7,567 nucleotides of DNA from Chloroflexota bacterium (GTDB lineage: Bacteria > Chloroflexota > Limnocylindria > Limnocylindrales > CSP1-4): assembly GCA_016200745.1 (NCBI GenBank), contig JACQEF010000324.1, positions 1 to 7,567 of the forward strand. The letters run 5' to 3'. Shown one piece after another: positions 1 through 5,085 of this stretch (its first letter is position 1; every line of letters begins with the position of its first letter). The notes below the pieces were generated by a model. It ran no database searches. It saw nothing but the letters and a program-made list of their open reading frames with translations, and was not told the origin of the DNA. Position numbers and translations under genes: made by a program.

Positions 1-96
1 CCAGACGCGCTGCTGGCTGGTGTCCTTCTGGCCCCGGTTGTGCAGGTACCGGTTGAACCGCGCCTGGTAGATCGCGGCCAGCGGGCCGAGGCCCAT
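1..96 (-). pseudogene. aceE: In-frame continuation of aceE beyond the internal TAG (cut by window edge)
   Basis: The 32 codons after the TAG read on in the same frame as canonical AceE: MGLGPLAAIYQARFNRYL, then HNRGQKDTSQQRVW, matching the family block that follows FPTVS in E. coli (MGLGPIGAIYQAKFLKYLEHRGLKDTS). There is no frameshift or gap; a single base (TCG to TAG on the minus strand, base 98) explains the break. The first codon after the stop is ATG, so reinitiation as a separate polypeptide is formally possible, but the nearest purine-rich GGAG lies about 15 bases upstream, which is too far to be a good ribosome binding site. A point nonsense mutation or a base-call/assembly error is the simplest reading; which of the two cannot be decided from this window. 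Confidence 0.85.
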
Positions 97-711
97 CTAG
101 ACGGTCGGGAACTCCCAGAAGTCGGGCATCAGGCGCGGGTGCGGGTAGGAGCTCAGGCCCTGCCCCGGGACGACCTCGCGCCGGAAGTGATCGAGCTGCT
201 CCGCCGTGAACCGGCCTTCGAGGAACGCCCGGGCATAGATCCCGGGCGCGGCGTGGCCCTGGTAGAAGATCAGGTCACCGCCGCCCTCGGCGTCCTTGCC
301 CCGGAAGAAGTGGTTGAACCCGACCTCGTACAGGCTGGCCGCCGAGGCATACGTCGCCAGGTGTCCGCCGATCCCCGGGAACCGGTTGTTGGCGCGCAGG
401 ACCATGGCGACGGCGTTCCAGCGGATCAGCCGGCGGATCCGGCGCTCCATCGCCTCGTCGCCCGGGAAGTACGGCTCCTGCTCGGGGCTGATCGTGTTGA
501 TGTAGCGCGTCTGGGTGAGCGGGGGAAGGCCGATCTGGAGCTGGCGTGCTCGCTTGAGGAGCTTGTAGATCAGGAAGCGGGCCCGGCTCTCGCCCTCCTG
601 GGCGACGACCTGGTCGAGTGACGCGAGCCAGTCTTCGGTCTCGGAGGGATCGATGTCGGGAAGCTGGTGCTTGAATTCGTCGAAATACATGGGGTCCAAA
701 GGGTAGCCCAT
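97..711 (-). CDS. aceE: Pyruvate dehydrogenase E1 component (homodimeric type), N-terminal part ending at an in-frame TAG
   Basis: This encodes the first 204 residues of the thiamine-diphosphate-dependent E1 subunit, which decarboxylates pyruvate and acetylates the lipoyl groups of E2 in the cytoplasmic pyruvate dehydrogenase complex. The sequence is unmistakably AceE: HQLPDIDP at about 15-22, LLKRARQLQIGLPPLTQTRYINT at 51-73, SPEQEP, an RWNAVAMV segment near 98-104, GGHLAT and QGHAAPG carrying the two cofactor-region histidines (H117, H153), and the run LSSYPHPRLMPDFWEFPTV at the end. The frame then meets TAG at 97-99, where E. coli AceE has the serine of FPTVSMGLGP, and homology continues in frame beyond it, so this is an interrupted rather than naturally short gene. 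Two starts are possible: ATG at 711 (weak GAGCGAG upstream) or ATG at 690, directly before YFDEFKHQL, where relatives usually begin. The rest of the gene, including the GDGEMDEPES cofactor motif, lies outside the window. Confidence 0.9.
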   Translation of the reverse strand: MGYPLDPMYFDEFKHQLPDIDPSETEDWLASLDQVVAQEGESRARFLIYKLLKRARQLQIGLPPLTQTRYINTISPEQEPYFPGDEAMERRIRRLIRWNAVAMVLRANNRFPGIGGHLATYASAASLYEVGFNHFFRGKDAEGGGDLIFYQGHAAPGIYARAFLEGRFTAEQLDHFRREVVPGQGLSSYPHPRLMPDFWEFPTV

Positions 712-789
712 CTCGCTCGGAACGGGACATTGCGAGTCGGTCGCGGTCGACCCGTCCTCCAGTCGCCGCCTACGCAGCGCCGCGACCCG

Positions 790-795
790 TGTAAT
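790..795 (+). promoter_or_regulatory. Possible -10 element (TGTAAT) for the rightward genes
   Basis: TGTAAT matches the -10 consensus at five of six positions in otherwise GC-rich DNA. Transcription would begin near base 802, inside the inverted repeat at 798-819, a good geometry for repression. No convincing -35 hexamer is seen 16-18 bases upstream, so the call is weak. Confidence 0.3.
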
Positions 796-797
796 GC

Positions 798-819
798 GAC
801 TGCAACAGACATTGCAGTC
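798..819. promoter_or_regulatory. Perfect 8-bp inverted repeat, probable operator in the aceE/small-protein divergent spacer
   Basis: The arms GACTGCAA (798-805) and TTGCAGTC (812-819) are exact reverse complements separated by the 6-base spacer CAGACA. They lie in the 190-base spacer (712-901) between divergently transcribed aceE and the small membrane protein gene. Two half-sites about 14 bp centre to centre are typical of a dimeric helix-turn-helix repressor site. The repeat is AT-richer than its surroundings, and no coding explanation exists for it. It could instead form a hairpin at the 5' end of a rightward transcript. I cannot assign a regulator. Beyond this repeat, a weak -10 and a possible leader structure (821-883), I see nothing else in the spacer. 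Confidence 0.6.
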
Positions 820-901
820 CGAGCCACCACGCCCGGGAGGCCCCGGCACCCATGCTGGCGTCCACCAACGGCCCAAGTGGCTCACGAAAGGACAGACACC
901 C

Positions 902-1108
902 ATGACCGACCGCGAAACGGTGGTCGTTACCGACCGCGGATCGAGCACCGGACTGATCGGCGGCATCGTGCTCGTCATCCTCCTGCTCGCCGGCATCTGG
1001 TTCTTCGTGCTCGGCGGCAACGGCGGCGGCAGCACCGTCACCAACAACAACACCAACGGCGGGAATCCGGCTCCCAGCCTCGACGTCTCGGCGCCGGCGG
1101 CCTCGTGA
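902..1108 (+). CDS. Small single-pass membrane protein (68 aa), first of a tandem paralogous pair
   Basis: I do not recognise a named family. The protein has a short charged, Thr/Val-rich N-terminus (MTDRETVVVTDRG), one clear hydrophobic helix at about residues 17-37 (GLIGGIVLVILLLAGIWFFVL) and a flexible Gly/Asn-rich tail (38-68) with STVTNNNTNGG and PSLDVSAPA. One helix and no cleavage motif suggest a small integral membrane protein; orientation is uncertain. The ATG is preceded by GAAAGGA at 886-892, nine bases away, which favours it over an in-frame upstream ATG at 794 that lacks such a site. The stop overlaps the GTG start of the next gene, which encodes a recognisable paralogue, so the two are probably translationally coupled. 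Their position just before a response regulator gene suggests a membrane or envelope role, but this is inference. Confidence 0.75.
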   Translation: MTDRETVVVTDRGSSTGLIGGIVLVILLLAGIWFFVLGGNGGGSTVTNNNTNGGNPAPSLDVSAPAAS

Positions 1109-1308
1109 CCGAGCGCCACGCGACCGTCGCCCAAGACGCGCCGGGCTTCGGCCTGCTCGCGGGCATCGCGCTGGCGGCGGTCCTGCTGCTCGGCGCATGG
1201 CTCGTGGCCGGTGGCCTCGGCCGAGCGTCGGTCCGCGTCAACGACCACACGAACGACGCGGTGCCGACCGTCGACCTGCGGGCGCCTGCCCGGCCGGGCG
1301 TCGCGTGA
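1105..1308 (+). CDS. Small single-pass membrane protein (67 aa), second of the tandem pair
   Basis: This starts at a GTG overlapping the previous gene's TGA (GTGA, 1105-1108). It repeats the same plan: VTERHATVAQDAPG, a hydrophobic helix at about 16-38 (GLLAGIALAAVLLLGAWLVAGGL), then a polar tail. It aligns with its neighbour at T-[DE]-R near the N-terminus, at GL-x-x-GI at the helix start, and at the tail pattern V-x-N-x-x-T-N followed by P, D-[VL] and AP-A. The tail here is more charged (VNDHTNDAVPTVDLRAPA) and lacks the glycine/asparagine run. No function can be assigned. The coupled arrangement and shared tail motif support it being a real gene and suggest the two products act together or arose by tandem duplication. 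Confidence 0.65.
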   Translation: MTERHATVAQDAPGFGLLAGIALAAVLLLGAWLVAGGLGRASVRVNDHTNDAVPTVDLRAPARPGVA

Positions 1309-1403
1309 CGGCCACGGAGCGTCCGCACTCGACCCACCCGTCCATCCCACCAGGAGCCGCCCACATGACGGCGGTCGCCGCGTGGAGCACCATGACATCC
1401 AAC

Positions 1404-1413
1404 AAGGAGGTGA
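1404..1413 (+). promoter_or_regulatory. Strong Shine-Dalgarno sequence selecting the GTG start at 1416
   Basis: AAGGAGGTGA is a full match to the 16S anti-Shine-Dalgarno sequence and is the strongest ribosome binding site in the window. AGGAGG ends five bases before the GTG at 1416. A second in-frame start, ATG at 1365, has its own AGGAG (1352-1356) eight bases upstream and would add 17 residues without domain homology. Confidence 0.7.
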
Positions 1414-1415
1414 CG

Positions 1416-2168
1416 GTGAGCACCCAGCCGCTCGTGCTCGTCGCCGACGACGAGCCCCGCATCACCAAGCTCGTGTCCATCGCCCTCGGCGAGGAAGGGT
1501 TTCGCGTCGTCACTGCGACCAGCGGTGAGGAGGCCCTGGCCAAGGCCGAGGAGGTCCGTCCGGACATCGTCCTGCTCGACATCGTCATGCCGGATCTCGA
1601 TGGCATCGAGGTCATGCGCCAGCTCCGTGAGCGGCGTCCGGTGGCGGTCATCCTGCTGACCGCGAAAGGCTCGACCGCGGACAAGGCCAAAGGCCTGGAC
1701 CTCGGCGCCGACGACTACATCGCCAAGCCGTTCCACCCCGACGAGCTCGCGGCACGCGTCCGCGCCGTCCTGCGCCGATCGTCGGGTGCGCAGCCCGGGT
1801 CCGGCATCCTGAAGTTCGACGACGTCGAGATCGACCTCGAACGCCGGATGGTCACCCGTGGCGGAGAGCTCGTCCAGCTCTCGCGCACGGAGTGGCTGCT
1901 CCTCCAGCACCTGGCCGCCAACGCCGGCAAGGTGGTCCTCCATACCGAGCTGCTCACCAAGGTCTGGGGCCCGGAGTACCGCGACGACCTCCAGTACCTG
2001 CGCGTCTGGGTCTCTCGCGTCCGTCGGAAGCTGGGCTCGGAGCCCGGTGAGCCCGGCCGGATCAAGACCTTCCAGGGCATCGGCTATCTCCTCGACGTCG
2101 AGCCGCCGACGCCGGTCGAGACGGCCCCGGCGGAACCTGCCGACGAGCGCTCCGCGCTGATCGGCTAG
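1416..2168 (+). CDS. OmpR/KdpE-type two-component response regulator
   Basis: This is a 250-residue cytoplasmic transcription regulator with an N-terminal receiver domain (about 5-120) and a C-terminal winged-helix DNA-binding domain (about 130-230). Receiver residues are complete: acidic pair D11/D12, phospho-acceptor D55 in LLDIVMPDLDG, T82 in LLTAKG and K104 in IAKPF. The effector domain shows LSRTEWLLLQHLAANAGKV, LLTKVWGPEY, a YLRVWVSRVRRKLG recognition-helix region and the closing wing GIGYLLD, the pattern of KdpE-like regulators. A proline-rich tail of about 20 residues follows. The GTG start is chosen for its strong ribosome binding site and because VLVADDEP follows at once; ATG 1365 is the alternative. 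No histidine kinase lies on either side within the window, so the partner is encoded elsewhere. It follows the two small membrane protein genes in the same direction after a 107-base gap. The gene ends with TAG. Confidence 0.93.
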   Translation: MSTQPLVLVADDEPRITKLVSIALGEEGFRVVTATSGEEALAKAEEVRPDIVLLDIVMPDLDGIEVMRQLRERRPVAVILLTAKGSTADKAKGLDLGADDYIAKPFHPDELAARVRAVLRRSSGAQPGSGILKFDDVEIDLERRMVTRGGELVQLSRTEWLLLQHLAANAGKVVLHTELLTKVWGPEYRDDLQYLRVWVSRVRRKLGSEPGEPGRIKTFQGIGYLLDVEPPTPVETAPAEPADERSALIG

Positions 2169-2196
2169 CGACCCGACCGGCCGGCCCGCCAGGGCG

Positions 2197-2202
2197 TACG
2201 CT
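2197..2202 (+). promoter_or_regulatory. Candidate leaderless promoter -10 (TACGCT) for the nicotinamidase gene
   Basis: TACGCT fits the TANNNT pattern and ends six bases before the GTG at 2209. The 40-base gap after the regulator gene contains no Shine-Dalgarno sequence, so the transcript may begin at or next to the start codon. The same six-base geometry recurs before the gene at 7403. No -35 is obvious. Confidence 0.35.
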
Positions 2203-2208
2203 CGGGGC

Positions 2209-2811
2209 GTGCAGCGTTACGACCCGCGGACCGCGCTGATCGTCGTCGACGTCCAGAACGACTTCGCCGATCCTGGCGGCGGGCTGTCCGTCGCCGGCGG
2301 CGATCGCATCATCGGGGCGGTCAATCGCGAGATCGGCCGGGCCCGGGAGGCGGGCGCCCTGGTCGTGGCCACGCAGGACTGGCATCCCGAGCACACGCCG
2401 CACTTCGTCCGTGACGGCGGCGTCTGGCCGGTCCATTGCGTCGGGGGGACCTGGGGCGCGGAGCTCCACCCCCATCTCGCGCTGCCCCACGACGCCCCCC
2501 GCGTCCGCAAGGGCGCGAACGGTGAGGATGGCTACTCGGGCTTCACGATGCGCGACCCGGCGAGCGGCTCGACGGTTCCGACCATGCTCGAGGGCCTCCT
2601 CGGCGACAGCGGCGTCGACTCGGTCGTCGTCGTCGGCCTCGCGACCGACTACTGCGTCAAGGCCACCGCGCTCGACGCCCTCCGGCTCGGCTTCCGGACG
2701 ACCGTCGCCACCGACGCCATCGCCGCCGTCGACCTCCAGCCCGGCGACGGCGAGCGGGCGCTCGCCGAGGTCCGGGCGGCGGGGGGCACCCTCGTACCGG
2801 CCATCGACTGA
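2209..2811 (+). CDS. pncA: Nicotinamidase (isochorismatase-fold cysteine hydrolase)
   Basis: The likely reaction is nicotinamide to nicotinate plus ammonia in the NAD salvage pathway, in the cytoplasm. The 200-residue length is normal for PncA. The catalytic triad is visible as D14 (IVVDVQNDF), K101 (RKGAN) and C149 (ATDYCVK). The metal site is D57 and H59 in TQDWHP, H65 in TPHFV and H76 in WPVHCVGG, spaced much as in mycobacterial PncA, which separates nicotinamidases from other isochorismatase-fold enzymes. The start is GTG, with no ribosome binding site but a possible leaderless promoter directly upstream. The stop overlaps the next ATG by one base (TGATG), so translation is probably coupled to the SRPBCC gene. 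Another amidase activity in the family cannot be excluded, but the metal-binding pattern makes nicotinamidase the best call. Confidence 0.88.
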   Translation: MQRYDPRTALIVVDVQNDFADPGGGLSVAGGDRIIGAVNREIGRAREAGALVVATQDWHPEHTPHFVRDGGVWPVHCVGGTWGAELHPHLALPHDAPRVRKGANGEDGYSGFTMRDPASGSTVPTMLEGLLGDSGVDSVVVVGLATDYCVKATALDALRLGFRTTVATDAIAAVDLQPGDGERALAEVRAAGGTLVPAID

Positions 2812-3350
2812 TGGGCCGACTCCTCCGCGCCGCGCTCGCCGGCGCCGCCCTCGCCTGGATCGCCGACCGGATCCTGGCCGGCCGGGCGGCAGGGGCACCG
2901 CCACCGCCGGTCCATACGTCCGTCCGCATCCACGCGCCGGTCGAAGCGGTCTGGGATGTCCTCGCCGACATCGAGGGCCAGCCTCGCTGGATGCGCGACC
3001 TGAAGGCCGTGCGCCTGGAGGACCGGGGCACGATCGGCGTCGGGACCCGGGCGGAGGGCGACGTACGCATCTTCGGGATGGCGGCCCTCGACCCGGTCAC
3101 GATCACCGCGTTCGAGCCGCCCCGGCGGTTCGGCATCCGCCACGACGGCCGGTTCAGCGGTACGGGCGACATCCGGCTCGATCCCGGCCCCGGCGGCGAC
3201 GGCACGATCGTCCGCTGGTCCGAGACCCTCGTGCCGCCGGTCGTGCCGCACGTGGCCTCGTGGCTCCTCGCGCCGGTCCTGCGGCGCGTCTTCCAGGCCG
3301 ACCTCGACCGCCTCCGCGAGCTCGTCGAGACCGGCTCGGTGGCGGACTGA
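2811..3350 (+). CDS. SRPBCC (START-like/polyketide cyclase) family protein with N-terminal membrane anchor
   Basis: The 179-residue protein has a short N-terminal hydrophobic stretch (about 5-23, LRAALAGAALAWIADRIL), probably a membrane anchor or uncleaved signal, followed by a helix-grip domain at about 35-175. The domain start is classic: VRIHAPVEAVWDVLADIEGQPRWMRDLKAVRLE. The middle strands include GVGTRAEGDVRIFGM and GTGDIRL, the strand TIVRWSETL follows, and a long C-terminal helix (about 147-173, WLLAPVLRRVFQADLDRLRE) closes the ligand cavity. The family binds hydrophobic ligands or acts as cyclases; nothing here fixes the ligand. It sits in a tight rightward cluster, overlapping the nicotinamidase stop by one base and ending eight bases before the exonuclease start, so co-transcription is likely although no shared pathway is evident. 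Confidence 0.8.
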   Translation: MGRLLRAALAGAALAWIADRILAGRAAGAPPPPVHTSVRIHAPVEAVWDVLADIEGQPRWMRDLKAVRLEDRGTIGVGTRAEGDVRIFGMAALDPVTITAFEPPRRFGIRHDGRFSGTGDIRLDPGPGGDGTIVRWSETLVPPVVPHVASWLLAPVLRRVFQADLDRLRELVETGSVAD

Positions 3351-3358
3351 GCGGGCCC

Positions 3359-4261
3359 GTGGAAATCCACCTCGTCGACGCCACGTACGAGCTGTTCCGG
3401 GCGCATTTCGCGCCCCGGCCGCCGGTGCTCGGACGGGACGGGGTGGTCCTGTCGGGCGTGTCGGGTCTCGCCGAGCAGCTCCTCTACCTCCTCCGCGAGG
3501 AGGGTGCCACCCACGTCGGTTGTGCCACCGACCGCGTGATCGAGTCGTTCCGTAACGACCTGTTCGCGGGCTACAAGTCGTCGGCGGGCATGCCGCCCGA
3601 GCTGCTCGCCCAGTTCCCGATCGCCGAGGCCGCGGTCGAGGCGCTCGGGATCGCCCTCTGGCCGATGGTCGAGTTCGAGGCCGACGACGCGATCGCCGCG
3701 GCCGCCATCCGCTTCGCCGAGGACGCGCGGGTCGACCGGATCCTCGTCTGCACCCCCGACAAGGACATGGCCCAGCTCGTCCGGGATGCCCGGATCGTGC
3801 TCTGGGACCGCCGCCGGGGCCTGGTCTACGACGATGCCGGGGTCCGGGCGAAGTGGGGCGTGGCGCCCACCTCGATCCCCGATTACCTGGCAGTCGTGGG
3901 CGATTCGTCGGACGGTTATCCCGGGCTCCCGGGCTGGGGCGCGAAATCCGCGGCCGCCGTCCTCCTGCGCTACGGCCACCTCGAGGACGTGCCGTCGCAC
4001 GCCTCGGCATGGGAGGTCCCCGGCGTGGGCGGCACGCGCGCGATCTCGCTGGCCGCCTCGCTGCGCGAGCACTGGGCCGAGGCGATGCTCTACCGCGACC
4101 TCGCCCGGCTCAGGACCGCCGACGACGGTGTCCAGATTCGCCAGCACCACCCCGACGAGCTCCGCTGGGAGGGCGTCCCGCGGGCAGACTGGGAGGCGTT
4201 CTGCGAGGAGTGGGGCCTCGAGCGGCTGGCCCGCCGCCCGCACCGCTGGCTCGAGGACTGA
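3359..4261 (+). CDS. Stand-alone 5'-3' exonuclease (DNA polymerase I N-terminal domain / FEN type)
   Basis: This 300-residue protein matches the 5' nuclease domain of DNA polymerase I without the polymerase, a flap/RNA-primer-removing nuclease type. The PIN-like domain begins with HLVDATYELFRAHF (D7), followed by ATDRVIESFRNDLFAGYKS (D58, with basic residues of the arch region), EFEADDAIA (E107, D109, D110) and CTPDKDMAQLV (D134, D136). The helix-hairpin-helix segment GDSSDGYPGLPGWGAKSAA contains D182 and D185 and corresponds to the GDxSDNIPG signature, with GYPG instead of NIPG. The two-metal acidic set therefore appears complete and the protein should be active. The start is the GTG at 3359, chosen because VEIHLVDA begins the fold there and it lies eight bases after the upstream stop. 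The gene converges on the phosphatase gene with an 11-base gap. Function follows from the family; specificity for flaps or RNA primers is inferred. Confidence 0.88.
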   Translation: MEIHLVDATYELFRAHFAPRPPVLGRDGVVLSGVSGLAEQLLYLLREEGATHVGCATDRVIESFRNDLFAGYKSSAGMPPELLAQFPIAEAAVEALGIALWPMVEFEADDAIAAAAIRFAEDARVDRILVCTPDKDMAQLVRDARIVLWDRRRGLVYDDAGVRAKWGVAPTSIPDYLAVVGDSSDGYPGLPGWGAKSAAAVLLRYGHLEDVPSHASAWEVPGVGGTRAISLAASLREHWAEAMLYRDLARLRTADDGVQIRQHHPDELRWEGVPRADWEAFCEEWGLERLARRPHRWLED

Positions 4262-4272
4262 CCGGGCTCGAG

Positions 4273-5085
4273 TCAGCGAACAAGCGCCAGCAGGGCCTCG
4301 TGATGCACGGCCGGCGCGGCCAGGATCCCGATCGATCGCGGGCCGTGGGCGAGGCTGAACCACGGTCCGCCGTCCATCGCCGTCACTCGGGCGCCGGCAC
4401 GCTCGGCGATCAGCCCGGCCGCGGCCACGTCCCACGCGGACAGGCCGCCCTGCTGGACGAACGCGTCGAACCGGCCGTTGCCGACATAGGCGAGCGCGAG
4501 CGCGGCGGATCCCATCGAGCGCGGGATGCGGATCGCCTTGCGGACGTTGCGCGACCGCGTCACGGCGGACCGCCCGCTGAGCGCCATCGAGATGACGAAG
4601 TCCGACACCTTGTCCTTGACCGAGGCCCGGATCGGGCGTCCGTTGAGGGTGGCCGGCCCGTCCACCGTCGCCCCGAACCACTCGTTGCGGGTCGGGTCGA
4701 CGATCACCCCGATCGAGGGAACGCCGTCCACGACCAGGCCGATCGAGACGCAGAAGACCGGGATGCCGTTGGCGTAGTTCACGGTCCCGTCGAGCGGATC
4801 GACGATCCAGACCCGGCCACGGCCCGAGGTGGGCGCCTCGCCGGCGACGGCGCGGTGCTCGCCGGTCTCCTCGGCCAGGATCGCGTCGGCCGGATATCGC
4901 TCGTGGATGTGCTCCACGATCATGGCCTCGGACAGGTGGTCCGCCTCCGTGACCACGTCGCGTGCGCTCTTGTAGTCGATCTGCTCGAGCCGCTCGTAGT
5001 GGTCCATCAGCACGATGCCCGCCCGGCAGCCGAGCTCCCTGGCGAACTCCAGGTCGTCCGCCCAATCCGTCACGGCGTGCTGCAT
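4273..5085 (-). CDS. Inositol monophosphatase family phosphatase
   Basis: This encodes a 270-residue, magnesium-dependent, lithium-sensitive-type sugar or inositol phosphatase. Motifs in order are DVVTEADHLSE (43-53), the metal ligands E72/E73 in ILAEETGE, WIVDPLDGTVNYANG with D96 and D99, the segment SIGLVVDG, and SAWDVAAAGLIAERAGA with D219. All expected metal ligands are present. Members act on inositol-1-phosphate, fructose-1,6-bisphosphate, histidinol phosphate or PAP; the sequence seen here does not settle which. The start is uncertain. ATG at 5085 overlaps the zinc-ribbon gene by 16 bases. GTG at 5073 (fifth codon) would give the same four-base GTGA overlap used at two other junctions here. 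Neither has a good ribosome binding site, consistent with coupling to the upstream gene. Confidence 0.9.
   Translation of the reverse strand: MQHAVTDWADDLEFARELGCRAGIVLMDHYERLEQIDYKSARDVVTEADHLSEAMIVEHIHERYPADAILAEETGEHRAVAGEAPTSGRGRVWIVDPLDGTVNYANGIPVFCVSIGLVVDGVPSIGVIVDPTRNEWFGATVDGPATLNGRPIRASVKDKVSDFVISMALSGRSAVTRSRNVRKAIRIPRSMGSAALALAYVGNGRFDAFVQQGGLSAWDVAAAGLIAERAGARVTAMDGGPWFSLAHGPRSIGILAAPAVHHEALLALVR

Noticed and set aside
712..1398. Upstream extension of the aceE frame on the minus strand (to a start near 1398)
   Set aside because: The extension covers the two small membrane protein genes antisense and the divergent spacer, and has no homology to AceE N-termini; the family begins near YFDEFKHQL.
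2169..2196. CCGGCCGG palindrome after the response regulator as a terminator
   Set aside because: It is a short self-complementary GC run without loop or T-tract, common by chance at this composition.
2209..4261. Nicotinamidase, SRPBCC protein and exonuclease as a novel NAD-linked defence system
   Set aside because: Each is a common housekeeping family with intact catalytic residues, and compact spacing is general in this genome. Nothing points to toxin, sensor or effector logic.
4258..4276. CTGAC/GTCAG inverted repeat spanning the two convergent stop codons as a bidirectional terminator
   Set aside because: The stem is only 5 bp with a 9-base loop and no T-tract on either side, and two TGA stops facing each other in a similar context produce it easily.
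2657..5065. Very long open frame of about 800 codons on the minus strand
   Set aside because: It lies antisense to four well-supported genes, is rich in Arg, Gly, Pro and Ala, and shows no domain; long spurious frames are expected at this GC content.
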